Positions 23,564 to 34,576 of a DNA stretch of 64,000 nucleotides are shown here, piece by piece (within the stretch, counting starts at the first letter, position 1; each line of letters opens with the position of its first letter). Both the position numbers and the translations under genes were made by a program. Origin of the DNA: Platerodrilus igneus (taxonomy: Eukaryota; Arthropoda; Insecta; Coleoptera; Lycidae); NCBI GenBank assembly GCA_036346225.1, contig JARFIW010001088.1, positions 374,001-438,000 of the forward strand, read 5' to 3'. The notes under the pieces are model-generated. The model did no database searches, was not told where the DNA came from, and was given only the letters and a program-made list of their open reading frames with translations.

Positions 23564-24331
23564 GTTTATACCTTCCCAATTACCGCATTCGGCGAATATT
23601 GTGGAGTGGAAGTACTTAGTGCCAAGATCTCAGCGTAAAGATGTCATTAAATCATGTCATGACCCTCCCACAGCAGGACATTTTGGTTCTTTAAAACTTT
23701 GTCTCGTGTTCAAGAACTATATTATTGGCCAAAGATGATCTTTGATGTACGTAAATTTTGTAGGAAGTGTTTGATGTGTGGTGCTCAAAACCACCCAACA
23801 AAGGTCCCCTTGGCATGATGGGAAAGGAAAAAGAGGTTGGACTTCCGTTCCAAACCATTGCTTTAGATTTGATGGGTCCGTTTCCTCGTTCCAAACGCGG
23901 ACATAAATGGCTTTTAGTTGTAGGTGATTGGTTCTCGAAGTATTCGATTTTACAACCTTTGCGTAGTGCCACGGCACATTTGATTGAGAAGTTTTGGAGG
24001 AAAAGTATTTCTTGTCTACGAAGTACCACAATTTGTTATTTGTGATAATGGTCCACAACTAATTGGTCGTGTTTTTAAAGCTTTGTGTGCAAAGTACGAA
24101 ATTCAAAAGATTTGGTATAATGCTGTTTATGCTCCCCAATGCAATTTTGTGGAAAGAATCAATAAGACAGTTGGTACTGCAATTCGTTCATACGTAGAAG
24201 AACATGATACGTGGGATAATGAAATATCAAAATTCAGTACGCAATTAATTCAGCAAAACATGAGTCCACCAACTATTCTCCAAATTTTTAGTCTTTGGTC
24301 GTCAGGTACCCTTAAGTGGAAAAGCTTATAG
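23541..24331 (+). pseudogene. Gypsy B integrase, catalytic triad present
   Basis: Several overlapping frames. The zinc-binding domain has VIKSCHDPPTAGHFGSLK and then C-x2-C in CRKCLMCG (around 23759-23781). The core has ALDLMGPFP (first Asp), VICDNGPQ (second Asp, about 24044) and NFVERINKTVG (Glu, about 24150). All three catalytic residues are retained. Frame breaks lie at or beside A4 (23693-23696), C4 (23806-23809), T4/A4 near 23991-24006 and T5 (24285-24289). Large antisense frames at 23691-24058 are shadows. Confidence 0.88.
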
Positions 24332-24730
24332 TGAGAATTTTAAACCTGGTGAGGATGTTGATGTCTCTCAGTAGTAGACCTTCTTATGTTTTGGATCGTC
24401 AACTTTTGTTTGATATTTTGAAATGTCCGTGAAAATTTGCATGTAGCTTATCAACGTTCGAGTAAACGCTACAATCTTAGAAGAAGAGACATTTCGTTCC
24501 AAGTCGGAGAAAGTGTTTGGAGAGCTAATAAGGTACTCCGAGTGCTGGTGATAAATTCTCCGCTAAGTTAGCTCCAAAGTTCGTTATGAGTAAAGTTCGG
24601 AAAAAACATTCCAATTTAGTGTATGAGTTAGAGAACGAAGATGGAACAAGAGCCGGGAAATGGCACGTAAAGACTTGAAACCCGTTGAAGTAGCGTGTCC
24701 AAGTGAAAATGATGATCCTGACGATTAGTT
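24332..24730 (+). pseudogene. Gypsy B integrase C-terminal region
   Basis: Broken coding on the plus strand continuing the integrase. It includes YQRSSKRYNLRRRD, then FQVGESVWRANKVL (the SH3-like start of the gypsy integrase tail), then KFVMSKVRKKHSNLVYELEN and AGKWHVKDLKP. It ends with an acidic DDPDD and a stop near 24728. At least two frame changes are needed to read through. Confidence 0.75.
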
Positions 24731-25891
24731 CCGGTCTGGTCATCTCTTTGATGTTAAGTAATACAGTAGTGGTTTGCTTTGTTTTGTTCCGATTTTTGAT
24801 TTAGTGTCGTTTCACTAATTTTGAGTATTTTGTTTGATAAGTGGAACAAGTGGTTAAGGATTTTGTAGGTTTTGTAGGGTTGAGGTGTGCATTGATGTGC
24901 ACGCTGGTCGTTTTGTTCGCGCGTTATTCGGAGATGTGTTTAGAAGATGTCGTTGACAGATATCTTTTTAATGTGAAGTAGGTGGGCTATTTAAGTTGTT
25001 AGTCCTGATTTCTACATATCGAGGTAGAGAATATTGATTTATTCTTTCCCTTGTTTTGACCGTTCGAAATATTTTTGTTTGAGTAGGTCAAATGGTGAAG
25101 GTAACCATTTGGTCCATCACTGATGGGACCTGTTGTTTGAAATTAGTGATAGGATAATCAGTAGGGTGTAGAGATTACAGCCCTATCTGGTTCAAATGTT
25201 TTTTTTTGAATTTGTTAAGTGACCTTATGGTTAGGTTACCTTAGTTTTGATTGTCTCTTTGCGATATAGTGGTGATTTTTTGTATTTGAAATTTGTGCGC
25301 AACCTTTTGGTTGGGTTAATTTTGTTTTGATTATCACTTTGTGATAATAGTGTTTGAAATTTAGGCCTATTAGTAGGGTCTTTCTTTTGATTGTCACTTT
25401 ATAGTGATAATATTTTGAATGGTTATGCTGTTTTGAAGTAGTAGCATTCCCTTTTTTTTGTAGATAGAGCTAATAGAGCTCCAGGAAGTAAAGTTTTTTT
25501 TGTGGAAGTTGTGATAAATTGTGAAATGTTTGGTTACAGTTAGTAGATACTAGCCTTGGTAAGAATAAGAACCTCTAGTTGAAGGATTATTCTGAGTTTG
25601 ATTTTGATTAATTTTTTCCGTGGAGTGTTAGACTTTCTAATTTGACCCCTCCCAATTTTGACTTATACCGATTGTGACTCCCCGATTTTGTCTCCCGATG
25701 GACGTCAGGTACACGTAGTTACCAACACACTCGAATTGTAAATATTTGTCTTCCTCGTTTGAATAAATTCGTAAAAATTGTTTTGATAGTTAGGAAGGTA
25801 GAAAAGGCTAGTATATTTAAAAAAAAAATTTTTTTTGTATTTGTTATACTAAATTCCTTGAAAAAATTTTTTTCTTTTAGGAAAGGGGTAG
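24731..25891 (+). other. 3' non-coding region and purine tract of gypsy B
   Basis: About 1.16 kb with no open frame of note, T/G-rich, with loose repeats of a TTGATTGTCACTTT-GTGATAAT-type sequence around 25245-25410. No env-like coding is seen. The last bases (25880-25891), GGAAAGGGGTAG, form the polypurine tract abutting the 3' LTR. Confidence 0.7.
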
Positions 25892-27675
25892 TGTAACAAT
25901 TTTATTTTCGAATTCATAATTCGCTTCATTTAAGGTACGTCAATAGTTAAATACCTTTAATAAGTAAAGTCATAATACATTTTACAATTATAATATTACA
26001 TTGTAACAGCATCTTGACTCGTTAGTCTAGTTGTTTTGGATGGCGGTGTATTTCACACCCAGTCGCAAGCGCGTAGAGAGGAATGACAACCCCCTTTGGG
26101 ATCCTCCCATCGTACGAGAGCACGAGATAGGCACTCGGCCATAGGTAAAAGAGGCAGCAGCATGTTTAAGAGAACAATGGCCAGTGACCTGCGGGTCGGT
26201 TTGATTAAGTGAAACATTTTCTGAATAACGGTTGGTAATGTATACTCGTTATTATAGTATGTAATTTGAAAATTTGTTTAGCGCAAACCAAGATTAGACG
26301 ACGAAACACTACAACACTTAGGCGATGAAAAGTTAAACAATAATAACTTAGAACTGTGAATCAACGTTAAGAAACCACTTCAATTTAACACATGCTTTTA
26401 GAGGATGGAAAGCAGATCTAATTAACAGGAAATCGTTTGTTGGTCCGAGCCAAGATACTACTTTGTTAGGATGTAAGCAGTTAATTCCGCATGACGATGC
26501 ACATCCTATTTCAGCCTATGAAAGCAGTTTTGTTTGGTTCGTAGTAATTTTAAGAAATTCAATTGTGTTCCACTCAGGAAACACGCTATTTTATTTTGAT
26601 ACGTATAAATACGATTTTGTTATTCACTTTATCTGTTGCTAAGCTGGATTTCCCAGCGCCAAACTTAAAATTCACTGTTTATTTTGTCAGAACAACACGT
26701 TGCTTCACTATAAAATAACATGTGTAATTACGTCATTTGTTTGTTTGAGATATACTGCTGACACTTGTATTTATGAAAGCAGATGCTTAGTATTTTATTA
26801 CTACCAACTTTGAAAACGAGAATATCTTTATGAACATTTTCATTTTAAACTGAAATTAGCACATGTAACTTAACGAGAATATTTTGTATTTTAATTTTGA
26901 CAATGTAATAGACCTAATCAGATCTGAATGGGTTAAAAACCATTAATGTAACAAATTACACTTTGTTGTAATATTCTTGATCTAGAAACAGATTGATAAA
27001 CCTTATCTTAAATTTCCAAACTACTACAAGTAATTATTTAATTTTGTTGCATTCAATTTTATTTAAAGTTAAAGGAATTCTTTGTAGTAAATTATTAACC
27101 TAAGTTTAAAGTTTTTTATTTTGATCAAGTGTGATCAAACCTAGCAACCCAAAAAGGCAATAAGAGTTGAATTTTGATGCCACCCTTATGTGGAAAATAT
27201 TCTTTTATTTTTTTAGGCATATTTGAGGGACACAAACAGTGTTCCCATTTTCTATGTTGACTTAATTATTATTCTTTCTTACAGGAACAGCGTCTTATTC
27301 TGTTAAGACAGGTTTCTGTCACCGAAGGCGATCTTTTTTTCTTTGGGTCTCCACGTCCGCCCTTAGAAATATGCTATGCTTTTAACATGAATCAATCTGG
27401 ACTTGGTGGCGCCTATTTGTTTTAGTTTGAGTGTGACCCCCCAACAGATTTCGACTTACCCCCCCATTGCTCATAGCTCTACCCAAGGAATAGACCCTTA
27501 GTTACGTCGGAAGACTTCGTTTTACTGACACCAAATGTGGGGCTGGTGTTTTAGTAGTTCTAGTAAGTTTGTTTCACTAGCACACTCGTGGGTTTAGTGC
27601 TTCAGAAGTAAAACCGTTTCACTAACGCCCATGCGTGAGACTAGCGGAGCCAATTAGAGAGAAAAAATAGTTACA
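25892..27675 (+). repeat. 3' LTR of gypsy B (1,784 bp)
   Basis: Partner of 17875-19657, starting TGTAAC and ending GTTACA, followed by the target duplication ACAT. Differences from the 5' copy are a mix of single substitutions and run-length changes in C, T and A runs. Confidence 0.93.
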
Positions 27676-27727
27676 ACATTACGGTAATTCGTAGGTACTA
27701 TATTCTCGAAGTCCTATATTAAGGATG

Positions 27728-28273
27728 TTATTCGCTTTTAGGATAAACACGACGCATTGCTGCAACTGTATAGCATTTACGCTGCAAAGTTATTAAAGCG
27801 AAGCACATTCCTTGAAAAGCAAACAATCGCCAGAAAATAAAAATCTTGCGCTTATGTTCACGCAATACTTGTATCGCCTGAGGCCATCGTTTTAACCCTA
27901 ATAACTTCACTCACGGAAAATCAGCACAGTGATGAATCCTCTTTTGATCGTCGTTTCGCTTGACACAGTTTATGTTCTGATGAAACTTCTCAAAAATCGT
28001 GTTTGTTGCTTGAAAGATAATTTCGAAAACATCATCTGTTGACAAGGTGTTACGTTCATTTTCCAATGGTAAAATTAAAACGTACCTTTTTTTGTCTTTT
28101 ATTATTCGTTTACGTAGATTCTGCTTTAATCTTCCAATACCATCCTGTATATTTTGCCTTACGACAATAAGTACGCTTGTCAATAATTTCATTAAAACCC
28201 ATTTGCTGCAAATTAGAAAGTTTTCACGATAAGTTACACCGTTCGTACCTTGTTTAGGTGTCCGTTGATGCAC
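27728..28273 (-). pseudogene. Unidentified coding-like fragment, one in-frame stop
   Basis: Two minus-strand frames, 28273-27914 and 27910-27728, are in the same phase and separated only by a TGA (27913-27911). Together they would give about 181 codons. The middle reads QNIQDGIGRLKQNLRKRIIK and later FEIIFQATNTIFEKFHQN. The C-terminal third is basic with WPQAIQVLREHKRK. Part of it (about 28060-28240) recurs in inverted orientation at 29590-29745, and between those copies a different frame (NEIIDKRTYCRKAKYTGWYW) is conserved at the start. So the true frame is unclear. I do not recognise the family. Confidence 0.35.
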
Positions 28274-28570
28274 ATTGCTATTAAGCGTAATTACTCTGTA
28301 TATTACTTCAATCTAGAAACTCGTTGAAATAATGTATCGTATTCTTTGATAAAGCGTGTTTCGGGTTTCTAATCACAATTTGTATATTTGATAACGGAGG
28401 ATTGAATTTTGAATTCGTATTATTAAACGTTTCCATTTTACTTGATTCTTCCTGCAACTATACGATCAAGCATAATTGTCGTTTTCGTTGTTTTCTAAAA
28501 ACTTTTCGTGCACACACCACTGTGTGGTAAGTACTTTATTATTTAAAAGCAGGTACTTTTCCTTTGTAAG
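28065..28570 (-). repeat. Inverted repeat arm, left
   Basis: Diverged inverted copy of 29224-29745. Shared blocks include GGTGTGTGCACGAAA, TAGTTGCAGGAAGAATCAAG / TAGCTGCAGAACGAATCAAG, TTATTTCAACGA and CAAAATATACAGGATGGT. About 650 bp of unrelated sequence lies between the arms. Confidence 0.65.
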
Positions 28571-28571
28571 T

Positions 28572-28785
28572 GGTCCGGGAATAGAATAGCTTCATGGTAC
28601 GACCTGCCTTTCGTAAGAGGCGACTAATGCGGTCCAATACATATACACACACTTCATACACACTCACACATTTCTGTTTGGTTCCCCTTACATTCGTTCC
28701 CTTCTTGTGCCACACTCGTGTGGGTCTGGGAATAGAATACCCCTATGGTAAGAACTTCCTATCGTAAGAGGCATTACTACCTACA
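28572..28785 (+). repeat. Two copies of a GGGAATAGAAT...CGTAAGAGGC motif
   Basis: At 28577-28626 and 28729-28772 the sequence reads GGGAATAGAAT, then CATGGTA or CTATGGTA, then C-TCGTAAGAGGC. A GGCGACTAA follows the first copy. From memory, a CCTGCCTGTCGTAAGAGGCGACTAA-type sequence is a common dispersed motif in arthropod genomes. I cannot assign it to a named family. A short CA-rich stretch separates the copies. Confidence 0.45.
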
Positions 28786-29223
28786 TAAAATTGTCCCGAT
28801 AAAGAAGTTAATAACTAATATAAAATTACTAATCAATGCTGTTGTGAGCCTAGAAGTACCCACATAAAATTGTCCCCAATATAGAAGTTAATATAGAGCT
28901 AATATTCAATACCATCGTACGCATAAAGATAATCATTCTACACATTCACAGTTTAGCATGAATAGGACTTTATAATATGCTATTGCCATCGTTACCCAGG
29001 ACCCATATAAGAAAATAGTGACTAACCTCTCATCCTCGAGTCCCGCAGCGTGAGGCTGATCACACCCTCACTAAAGGCAGGGCAGAGCAGACTGAATTGG
29101 ATCACGTTCTTTCCACAAAAGAAAGGAGCAAGCGCCTCATTAAACAGAGTTAAGGCAACAGGCGGTTCTATCCACCGAAAGGAGCTACAAAAAGTACAGG
29201 CAAAAATTAGACCCCTTACAAAC

Positions 29224-29745
29224 GAAAAGTACATATTTTAAGCAATAAATGTACTTACCACAAAATGGTGTGTGCACGAAATTTTATAGAAAACGAAAAT
29301 TGTAACCAGTACTCTTGGTCGAATAGCTGCAGAACGAATCAAGTAATCAACTCGTTTTCTAGCGAGAATTAAATGCAATACCTGCGTTATCATACACGGG
29401 TGTTAAATAGAAACTTGGAAACACGTTTTTTCAAATAACACGATACCTTATTTCAACGAATTTTTTGGTCCTAGCAGTATAAGAATTTATTGTGCGCTAT
29501 AGCAATGTGTAGCAAGCCCGCGGACACCGAAAACAAGGTACCGACTATTTAAATTATAGAGTAAACTTTTCAAATTCGCAGCAACTGGGTTTAAATGAAA
29601 TTATTAACAAGCGTACTTATTGTAGGACGGCAAAATATACAGGATGGTGTTGGAAGATTGAAGCAGAGTCTACGTAAACGAATAATAAAAGAAAAAAAAA
29701 GTGCGTTTTAATTTTACCAATGGAAAATAAACGTAACAAATTTTT
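29224..29745 (+). repeat. Inverted repeat arm, right
   Basis: Partner of 28065-28570 on the opposite strand. It also carries the coding-like tract (CAAAATATACAGGATGGTGT onwards). Differences between the arms are mostly substitutions with several small gaps, so the two copies are old. Confidence 0.65.
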
Positions 29746-30704
29746 CCACAGCAAAATTAAAAGGTCGCAACGAACTGGCTTGATAAATATGAAACGTCGT
29801 TAACCACTTGACCGCGTGCTTAACGAACTACGATTGTGTGTAACCAGCTTTGCAGGTCCCACAGGTAGGTGTAACAGAGATTGCCTATATTCAGTATGAT
29901 TATAAGAATTTATTGTTTGAAGTACATTCGTTCTCAACCTTATAGTAACCATGTTAAATCACTATAACTTATCGCGGTAAACAAATGCTTTAGTAAACAA
30001 AGCTATTGATGAGGCGTATATATTTAACCTTCTCGAAACACCTGACAATGGTTAAAGACAAAATATTTTAATGACAGATACTAAATTTTCAATGCTATTA
30101 CAATATTTCCGAAGCAAACGTTTTTGATAAGTAAAAAGTTATAAGTTATACTGCTAGAGTAATTTGCTTTATCTAAATGATAATAGCATGTATTAATGAA
30201 ACCTACAGGGTATTGAATAAGCATTTATTTCCACTTCGGAACGAAACGCAACAAACTGTACTTCCAGTTCATGTACAACTATTTTGTAATTGTACTCAGT
30301 AGTTGTACTTTTCAATCTGATATAACGTCGAAAAGAACATTCAGAGATATGATTGACAAACATGCCAAACGTGGTTGAAAGCTGCGTCGATATACTGTTG
30401 TTTACGAAACTAAAGCTTTTTTCGTTCGATAGGGAACTACAAATGGGAAATATTCCAGCAAAATACATGCTAAAAGAACCTAAACCTGAAATCTTGGCTT
30501 TATCAGAACACAACGCGCTTTCCAATTAGAAATTCAGGTATAGCATCAAGTGCTAGTCCATGCATGCCTAGATCTGCTTCTAATTATGTATTTTTACGTT
30601 AAATTTATTTGTGATTATGAGCTCTTGTTTTAAACCTTGTAAGTTGCAAGCAGCATCTTTAATTAAAACTTGTCTAGATATTAAAACTTCATATCAGTGT
30701 TAAA
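29746..30704. other. No gene identified
   Basis: AT-rich. A 110-codon minus-strand frame at 30193-30525 is the longest here. Its composition (Ser, Phe, Ile-rich) is what an AT-rich random frame gives and I see no motif. It ends just before the start of RTE element C. Confidence 0.45.
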
Positions 30705-31710
30705 CGGTTCGATGTGATAGGGACTTGGAATGAAAGGTCATTACTCAGAGTAAATAAGTTAACGAATTTATTAGTCAAAATGAGAAAAGGAAAGTTGGAC
30801 ATATTAGGTATTAGTGAGGTGATATGGCCAGATAGTAATGACTTTTGGAAAGATAATTATAGAATAATTACAACGTTTTTAACTAATGGACAGGCAGGGG
30901 TAGGAATAGTGTTAGGTAAAAGATTAAAACGAAAAGTTAAGGAGTACTTACAATTTAGTGATAGAATAATTATGGTTAGATTGAGTACGTAACCCACAGA
31001 CACTGTTTTAGTACCGGTTTACATGCCAACAACTCAATACGAGGATAAGGAAGTAGAAAAAGTATACCAGGATATAAATAGTATTGTGCAAAAAGTAAAA
31101 GGAGATGAGAACTTAATAGTTATGGGCGATTTTAATGCGTCAGTGGGAGAAGGTAGTAAGGGAATAATGGTAGGAGAATTTGGGTATGGTAGACGAAATG
31201 ATAGAGGACAAAGATTCGTTGAGTTTTGCCAGGAACATAGATTAGTAACTGTAAACACCCTATTTGAACTACATGTTAGAAGAAGATATACCTGGAAAGC
31301 GCCAGGTGATAGGGCTAGATACCAAATAGATTATATTTTAGTTAAACAAAGATTTAAAAACCAAGTTAAAAACTGTCGTAGGTATCCAGGGGCTGACTTA
31401 GATAGGAATCATAACTTAGTTAAATGAAGTGTAATCTAAAATTCAAAAAATTGAGAAAGGCTAAAAGAGACGGATGGGATATAGGTAAGCTTAATAATGG
31501 TGAGGTAAAAGAGGAATATAAACAAGTATTAGATAATAATAGAAAAGAGATAGCTGTAGGAGGGAACGTAGAAAATAGATGGAAAGAAATAAAACTGACT
31601 GTACATGATACAGCAACACAGACTATAGGTTAGAAAAAAGTAGTAGACGCGAGAAAATCCTGGGTAACAAAGGAAATATTAAATTTAATAGAGAATAGAA
31701 GAAAGCTTTA
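30705..31710 (+). pseudogene. RTE C endonuclease
   Basis: Apurinic-type endonuclease domain in three frames: 30714-30992, 31023-31427 and 31424-31633 onward. Motifs are GTWNERS (N-terminus), LDILGISEVIW (catalytic Glu), VYMPTT, VMGDFNASVGEG (Asp and Asn), and RRRYTWKAPGD-ARYQIDYILV. A terminal D-x-NHN replaces the usual D-SDH. A TAA (30990-30992) interrupts the first two pieces without a frame change. The enzyme nicks target DNA to prime reverse transcription. Confidence 0.85.
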
Positions 31711-31734
31711 ACCTTTCAGAGAATTGGATAGTGA

Positions 31735-32560
31735 AAGTAAGTAAAAATATAATAGAGTTAGGACAATTAAAACAAACTCTATCCTATCCAACATTATTAG
31801 TAGCATATCACTCTCTGTTTCATTCTATATTAACTTACGGAATTCTTCTCTGGTGTCAAGTAGCCTGCATGGGCAAATTATTCCGTCTTCAAAAGAAAGC
31901 TATACGAGTACTAAGCGGAGTCACACCTAAAACTTCATGCAAACAATTGTTCATTAATTTAAAAATAATGTCCCTACCTTCAGTATACATTTACGTTGTA
32001 CTGTTAGAAATTCATAGAAATATAAAAAAATACATTGTCCACTCTGATATTCACACTCATGATACAAGACCAGCCAAATTAATCGCTCCGTCTTATTCGA
32101 GTACAAAATGTTCAGCAACGAATAAAATTAATATTGCTTTATATAATAAACTTCCTATCAATATTAAAACTTTTAATTATAAAAAATTTCAAACTAAAAT
32201 AAATACTTACCTTCTACAAGAATGTTACTATGGTATAGACGATTACCTAAGTGCTAATCTAACAAATCTGTAATTAAATTCAACACAGATTTATGATTGT
32301 CTTCAATAGTTTACTTGTTAACTTAACAAATACTTAACATTATTCTGTTTATTAAACTTTTAAAAACACATTATAATACAATTTATTTTTAATGTACCTA
32401 CAATGTAATTTCAAAATTGTATTAATAAATAAAATAATACCATTAAGGAACTATATCATATAAAAAAATTTCTTATGCTAGTTAGCTATTATACTTAATT
32501 ATACTGACATACTCTAATGCAATTGAGAGAGTGAATAAATTTATCTTTATCTTTATGTTT
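31735..32560 (+). mobile_element. Nested CR1/Jockey-type non-LTR 3' fragment
   Basis: A 5'-truncated element inserted in RTE C. The open frame 31731-32273 is the end of its reverse transcriptase: LSYPTLLVAYHSLFHSILTY then GILLW, KLFRLQKKAIRVLSG, CKQLFINLKIMSLPSVYI. The frame runs 180 codons without a break, so this insertion is younger than its host element. About 280 bp of AT-rich 3' sequence follows and ends in a TTTATC repeat tail (32539-32556), typical of this group. RTE coding resumes directly afterwards. The exact target duplication is unclear. Confidence 0.8.
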
Positions 32561-33999
32561 AAGATAGTACATGAGTGTAGAAAAGCTATAAATAAATAGA
32601 TGGAAGGGAATTGCAAGAGAATACAAGATAATTTGAGAGTAGGTAAGACAGACAGGACCTACAGAACAGTTAAAAAGTTTTTCGGGAAAGATGGGAAACG
32701 TATAATGGTATTAAAGATGAGAATAATGAGCTTGTAATAAATAAAGTTGTGGTAGCAGATAGATGGATAAGATATTTAGAAGATTTATATAAGGGAGACG
32801 ATATGGATGATAGGGAACGACCAAGAAGAGGATGTAGAAATAGGTTTCTCAATATTAAGAGAGGAATTTGATAGAGCTGTTAGTGATCTTAAACTATGTA
32901 AATAAAGTGCCGGGAATAGACGACACACCCGCAGAACTAATAATATATGCAATTCAGAAAACTTTAGACAGACTATATGAACTAGAAAGAATAATATATT
33001 ACACAAGTGAGGTCCCAATAGATTTGCGAAAAATAGGAATTTCTCATAGCGGTAGAAAAATTATTTACAGTCTATATCAAAACCAAAGCGTAGTAATTAG
33101 GTTTGATGAAATAGAAAGTGAAGCTAAAATTAGAAATGGTGTTAGACAGGGCTGTATACTATCTCCCTTGATTTTTAATGTTTATATTGAGGAAGCTTTA
33201 AACTTAGCTAGAGAGAGAAAAGAAATAGGTATTAGTGTACAGGGACAAAAAATAGACATGTTACGTTTTGCAGATGATATAGCCATAATAACAGAGTCTA
33301 GAAAAGAGTTAGGAGAGTTTTTGAATATTTTAGGTACGATACTACAGAGTAACTATAGTATTAGAATTAACTCAGGAAGGACAAAGATAATGACAAGTAA
33401 GTTACAGCCTAGTTCTAAACCAAAATTAAAAATAGGTAATACCGAGTTAGAGAAGGTAGATGAATTTTGCTATTTAGGTAGTATAATTACAAAGGACGGA
33501 CATAGCGGAAGGTATATAGTAGCTAGAATAGCTCAAGCTAGAAAAATGTTTTTAAAAAAGAAAGACTTACTAATAGCTAATAGTATTAATTTGGATAATA
33601 GAAAAAGTTGCTTAAATTCGTACGATTGGAGCGCACTATTATACGGTAGTGAGACTTGGGCAATAAAAGGTAGATAAGAAAAACATATAAGCTTTTGAAA
33701 CTTGGTATTATAGGAGAATGTTAAGGGTTAGTAGGACAGATAGTGTAATAAATGAGGAAGTTTATAGAAGGATAGGTGAGGAACCCTGTATGTGGAAACA
33801 ATTAAAGGTCAGGAGTTATAGAATGATAGAGTACCAGTTAAAATATGAGGGACTATTTAGTAAGGTCTTAGATTATGGACTACAAAATAAAAATAGATTA
33901 GGAAGACCTAGACAAAGCTATATTAGTCAAATTATTAGAGGTTGTAAAGGGTATGTAGACCTTTTTAGACTACCATGTTGGCAGCGATTTGCTGCTTAA
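32561..33999 (+). pseudogene. RTE C reverse transcriptase, motif A region deleted
   Basis: Resumes the RTE polyprotein after the nested insertion. The main frame, 32868-33677 (269 codons), has KVPGIDDTPAELI and EVPIDLRK and then jumps to SLYQNQSVVIRF. The stretch normally between them, with the V-D-L-E-K-A-F-D motif A, is absent. Later motifs are NGVRQGCILSPLIFNVYIEE, MLRFADDIAI (the FADD box) and DEFCYLGSIIT. The next frame, 33718-33999, has MLRVSRTDSVINEEV and RLGRPRQSYISQI. The loss of motif A is in frame. The last residues (PCWQRFAA) come from unrelated sequence. Confidence 0.85.
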
Positions 34000-34114
34000 G
34001 CCTTACCATATCATATAACTTAGTAAACGTCTCCATGACATAACGCACAATTAGTTAACGGTCTAGCATGTTGGCAGTGATTCGTTGCTTCAGCCTTACC
34101 ATAACATATAATTT
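33970..34114 (+). repeat. 93-bp imperfect tandem duplication
   Basis: CTACCATGTTGGCAGCGATT at 33970 and CTAGCATGTTGGCAGTGATT at 34063 begin two copies of a roughly 50-bp conserved block ending CATATAACTT / CATATAATTT, offset by 93 bp. It lies between the two RTE C-terminal copies. Confidence 0.6.
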
Positions 34115-34576
34115 AACACTTTTCTTTTTTTTTGGAGGGGATAACCAAGTAATTTTTCATATCTTTATAAATGGAATCATGTAAACATGTTACGAGTTCC
34201 TTAACAACCATCAGGTTGCTAATATCTATGAAGAGCCAGGTGGATAAGAAACAGATAGGAGAGCATAGGAAGACCTAGATCAAGTTATATTAGTCAAATT
34301 ATTAGAAATTTAGATTGTAAAGGGTATGTAAAACTTTTTAGATTAGCACAGAATAGAAAAGAAGTTAAAGCTGCTTCAAGCCGACATTAAGTAAGGTCGA
34401 AAACAAAACAACTTGTGTTAAATAAATATTCTTAAATATTTATATATGAATATTAGTTGAACGGTATTGCAGTTTTAGTACTATAGCGGAATTGCGTTTC
34501 AAACCGAACGTTCAAAGAGCGGTCAAAGCAACAAAACACCGCTTTATCGGATATTTATATACATGCTTTAAATGTA

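Larger units (their letters stand above)
17875..27675 (+). mobile_element. Ty3/gypsy LTR retrotransposon B, young, long LTRs
   Basis: A full-length gypsy element of 9.8 kb on the plus strand. It has two 1.78-kb LTRs beginning TGTAACAATT and ending TAGTTACA, and a perfect 4-bp target duplication ACAT (17871-17874 and 27676-27679). Internal order is primer site, tandem-repeat leader, gag with zinc knuckles, protease, reverse transcriptase, RNase H, integrase, and about 1.1 kb of non-coding sequence before the 3' LTR. The LTRs differ at roughly 20 positions by eye (about 1 percent), so insertion is recent. Even so, the coding region has many frame breaks, mostly in homopolymer runs, plus two Trp-to-stop changes. 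The related element H starts at the right edge of the window. Confidence 0.93.
30705..34390 (+). mobile_element. RTE-type non-LTR retrotransposon C, 5'-truncated, decayed
   Basis: Plus-strand RTE-like element with endonuclease and reverse transcriptase domains and a C-terminal region ending in GRPR-S-YI-QII. It begins inside the endonuclease at GTWNERSLL. It is interrupted at about 31740-32560 by a nested CR1/Jockey-type fragment and lacks part of the reverse transcriptase. The C-terminus is present twice (about 33880-33969 and 34262-34390), separated by about 290 bp of other sequence. RTE D and the fragment at 52590-53102 belong to the same clade. Confidence 0.85.

Noticed and set aside
23691..24058. 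Two minus-strand frames of about 112 codons
   Set aside because: They are antisense shadows of the gypsy B integrase core, which has clear catalytic motifs on the plus strand.
29022..29241. Overlapping 63- and 70-codon frames on both strands
   Set aside because: Neither shows a family motif. They fall in the spacer between the inverted arms, a GC-richer patch that stays open by chance on both strands.
30193..30525. 110-codon minus-strand frame as a gene
   Set aside because: No motif, AT-driven composition, no repeat of it elsewhere in the window, no supporting signals.
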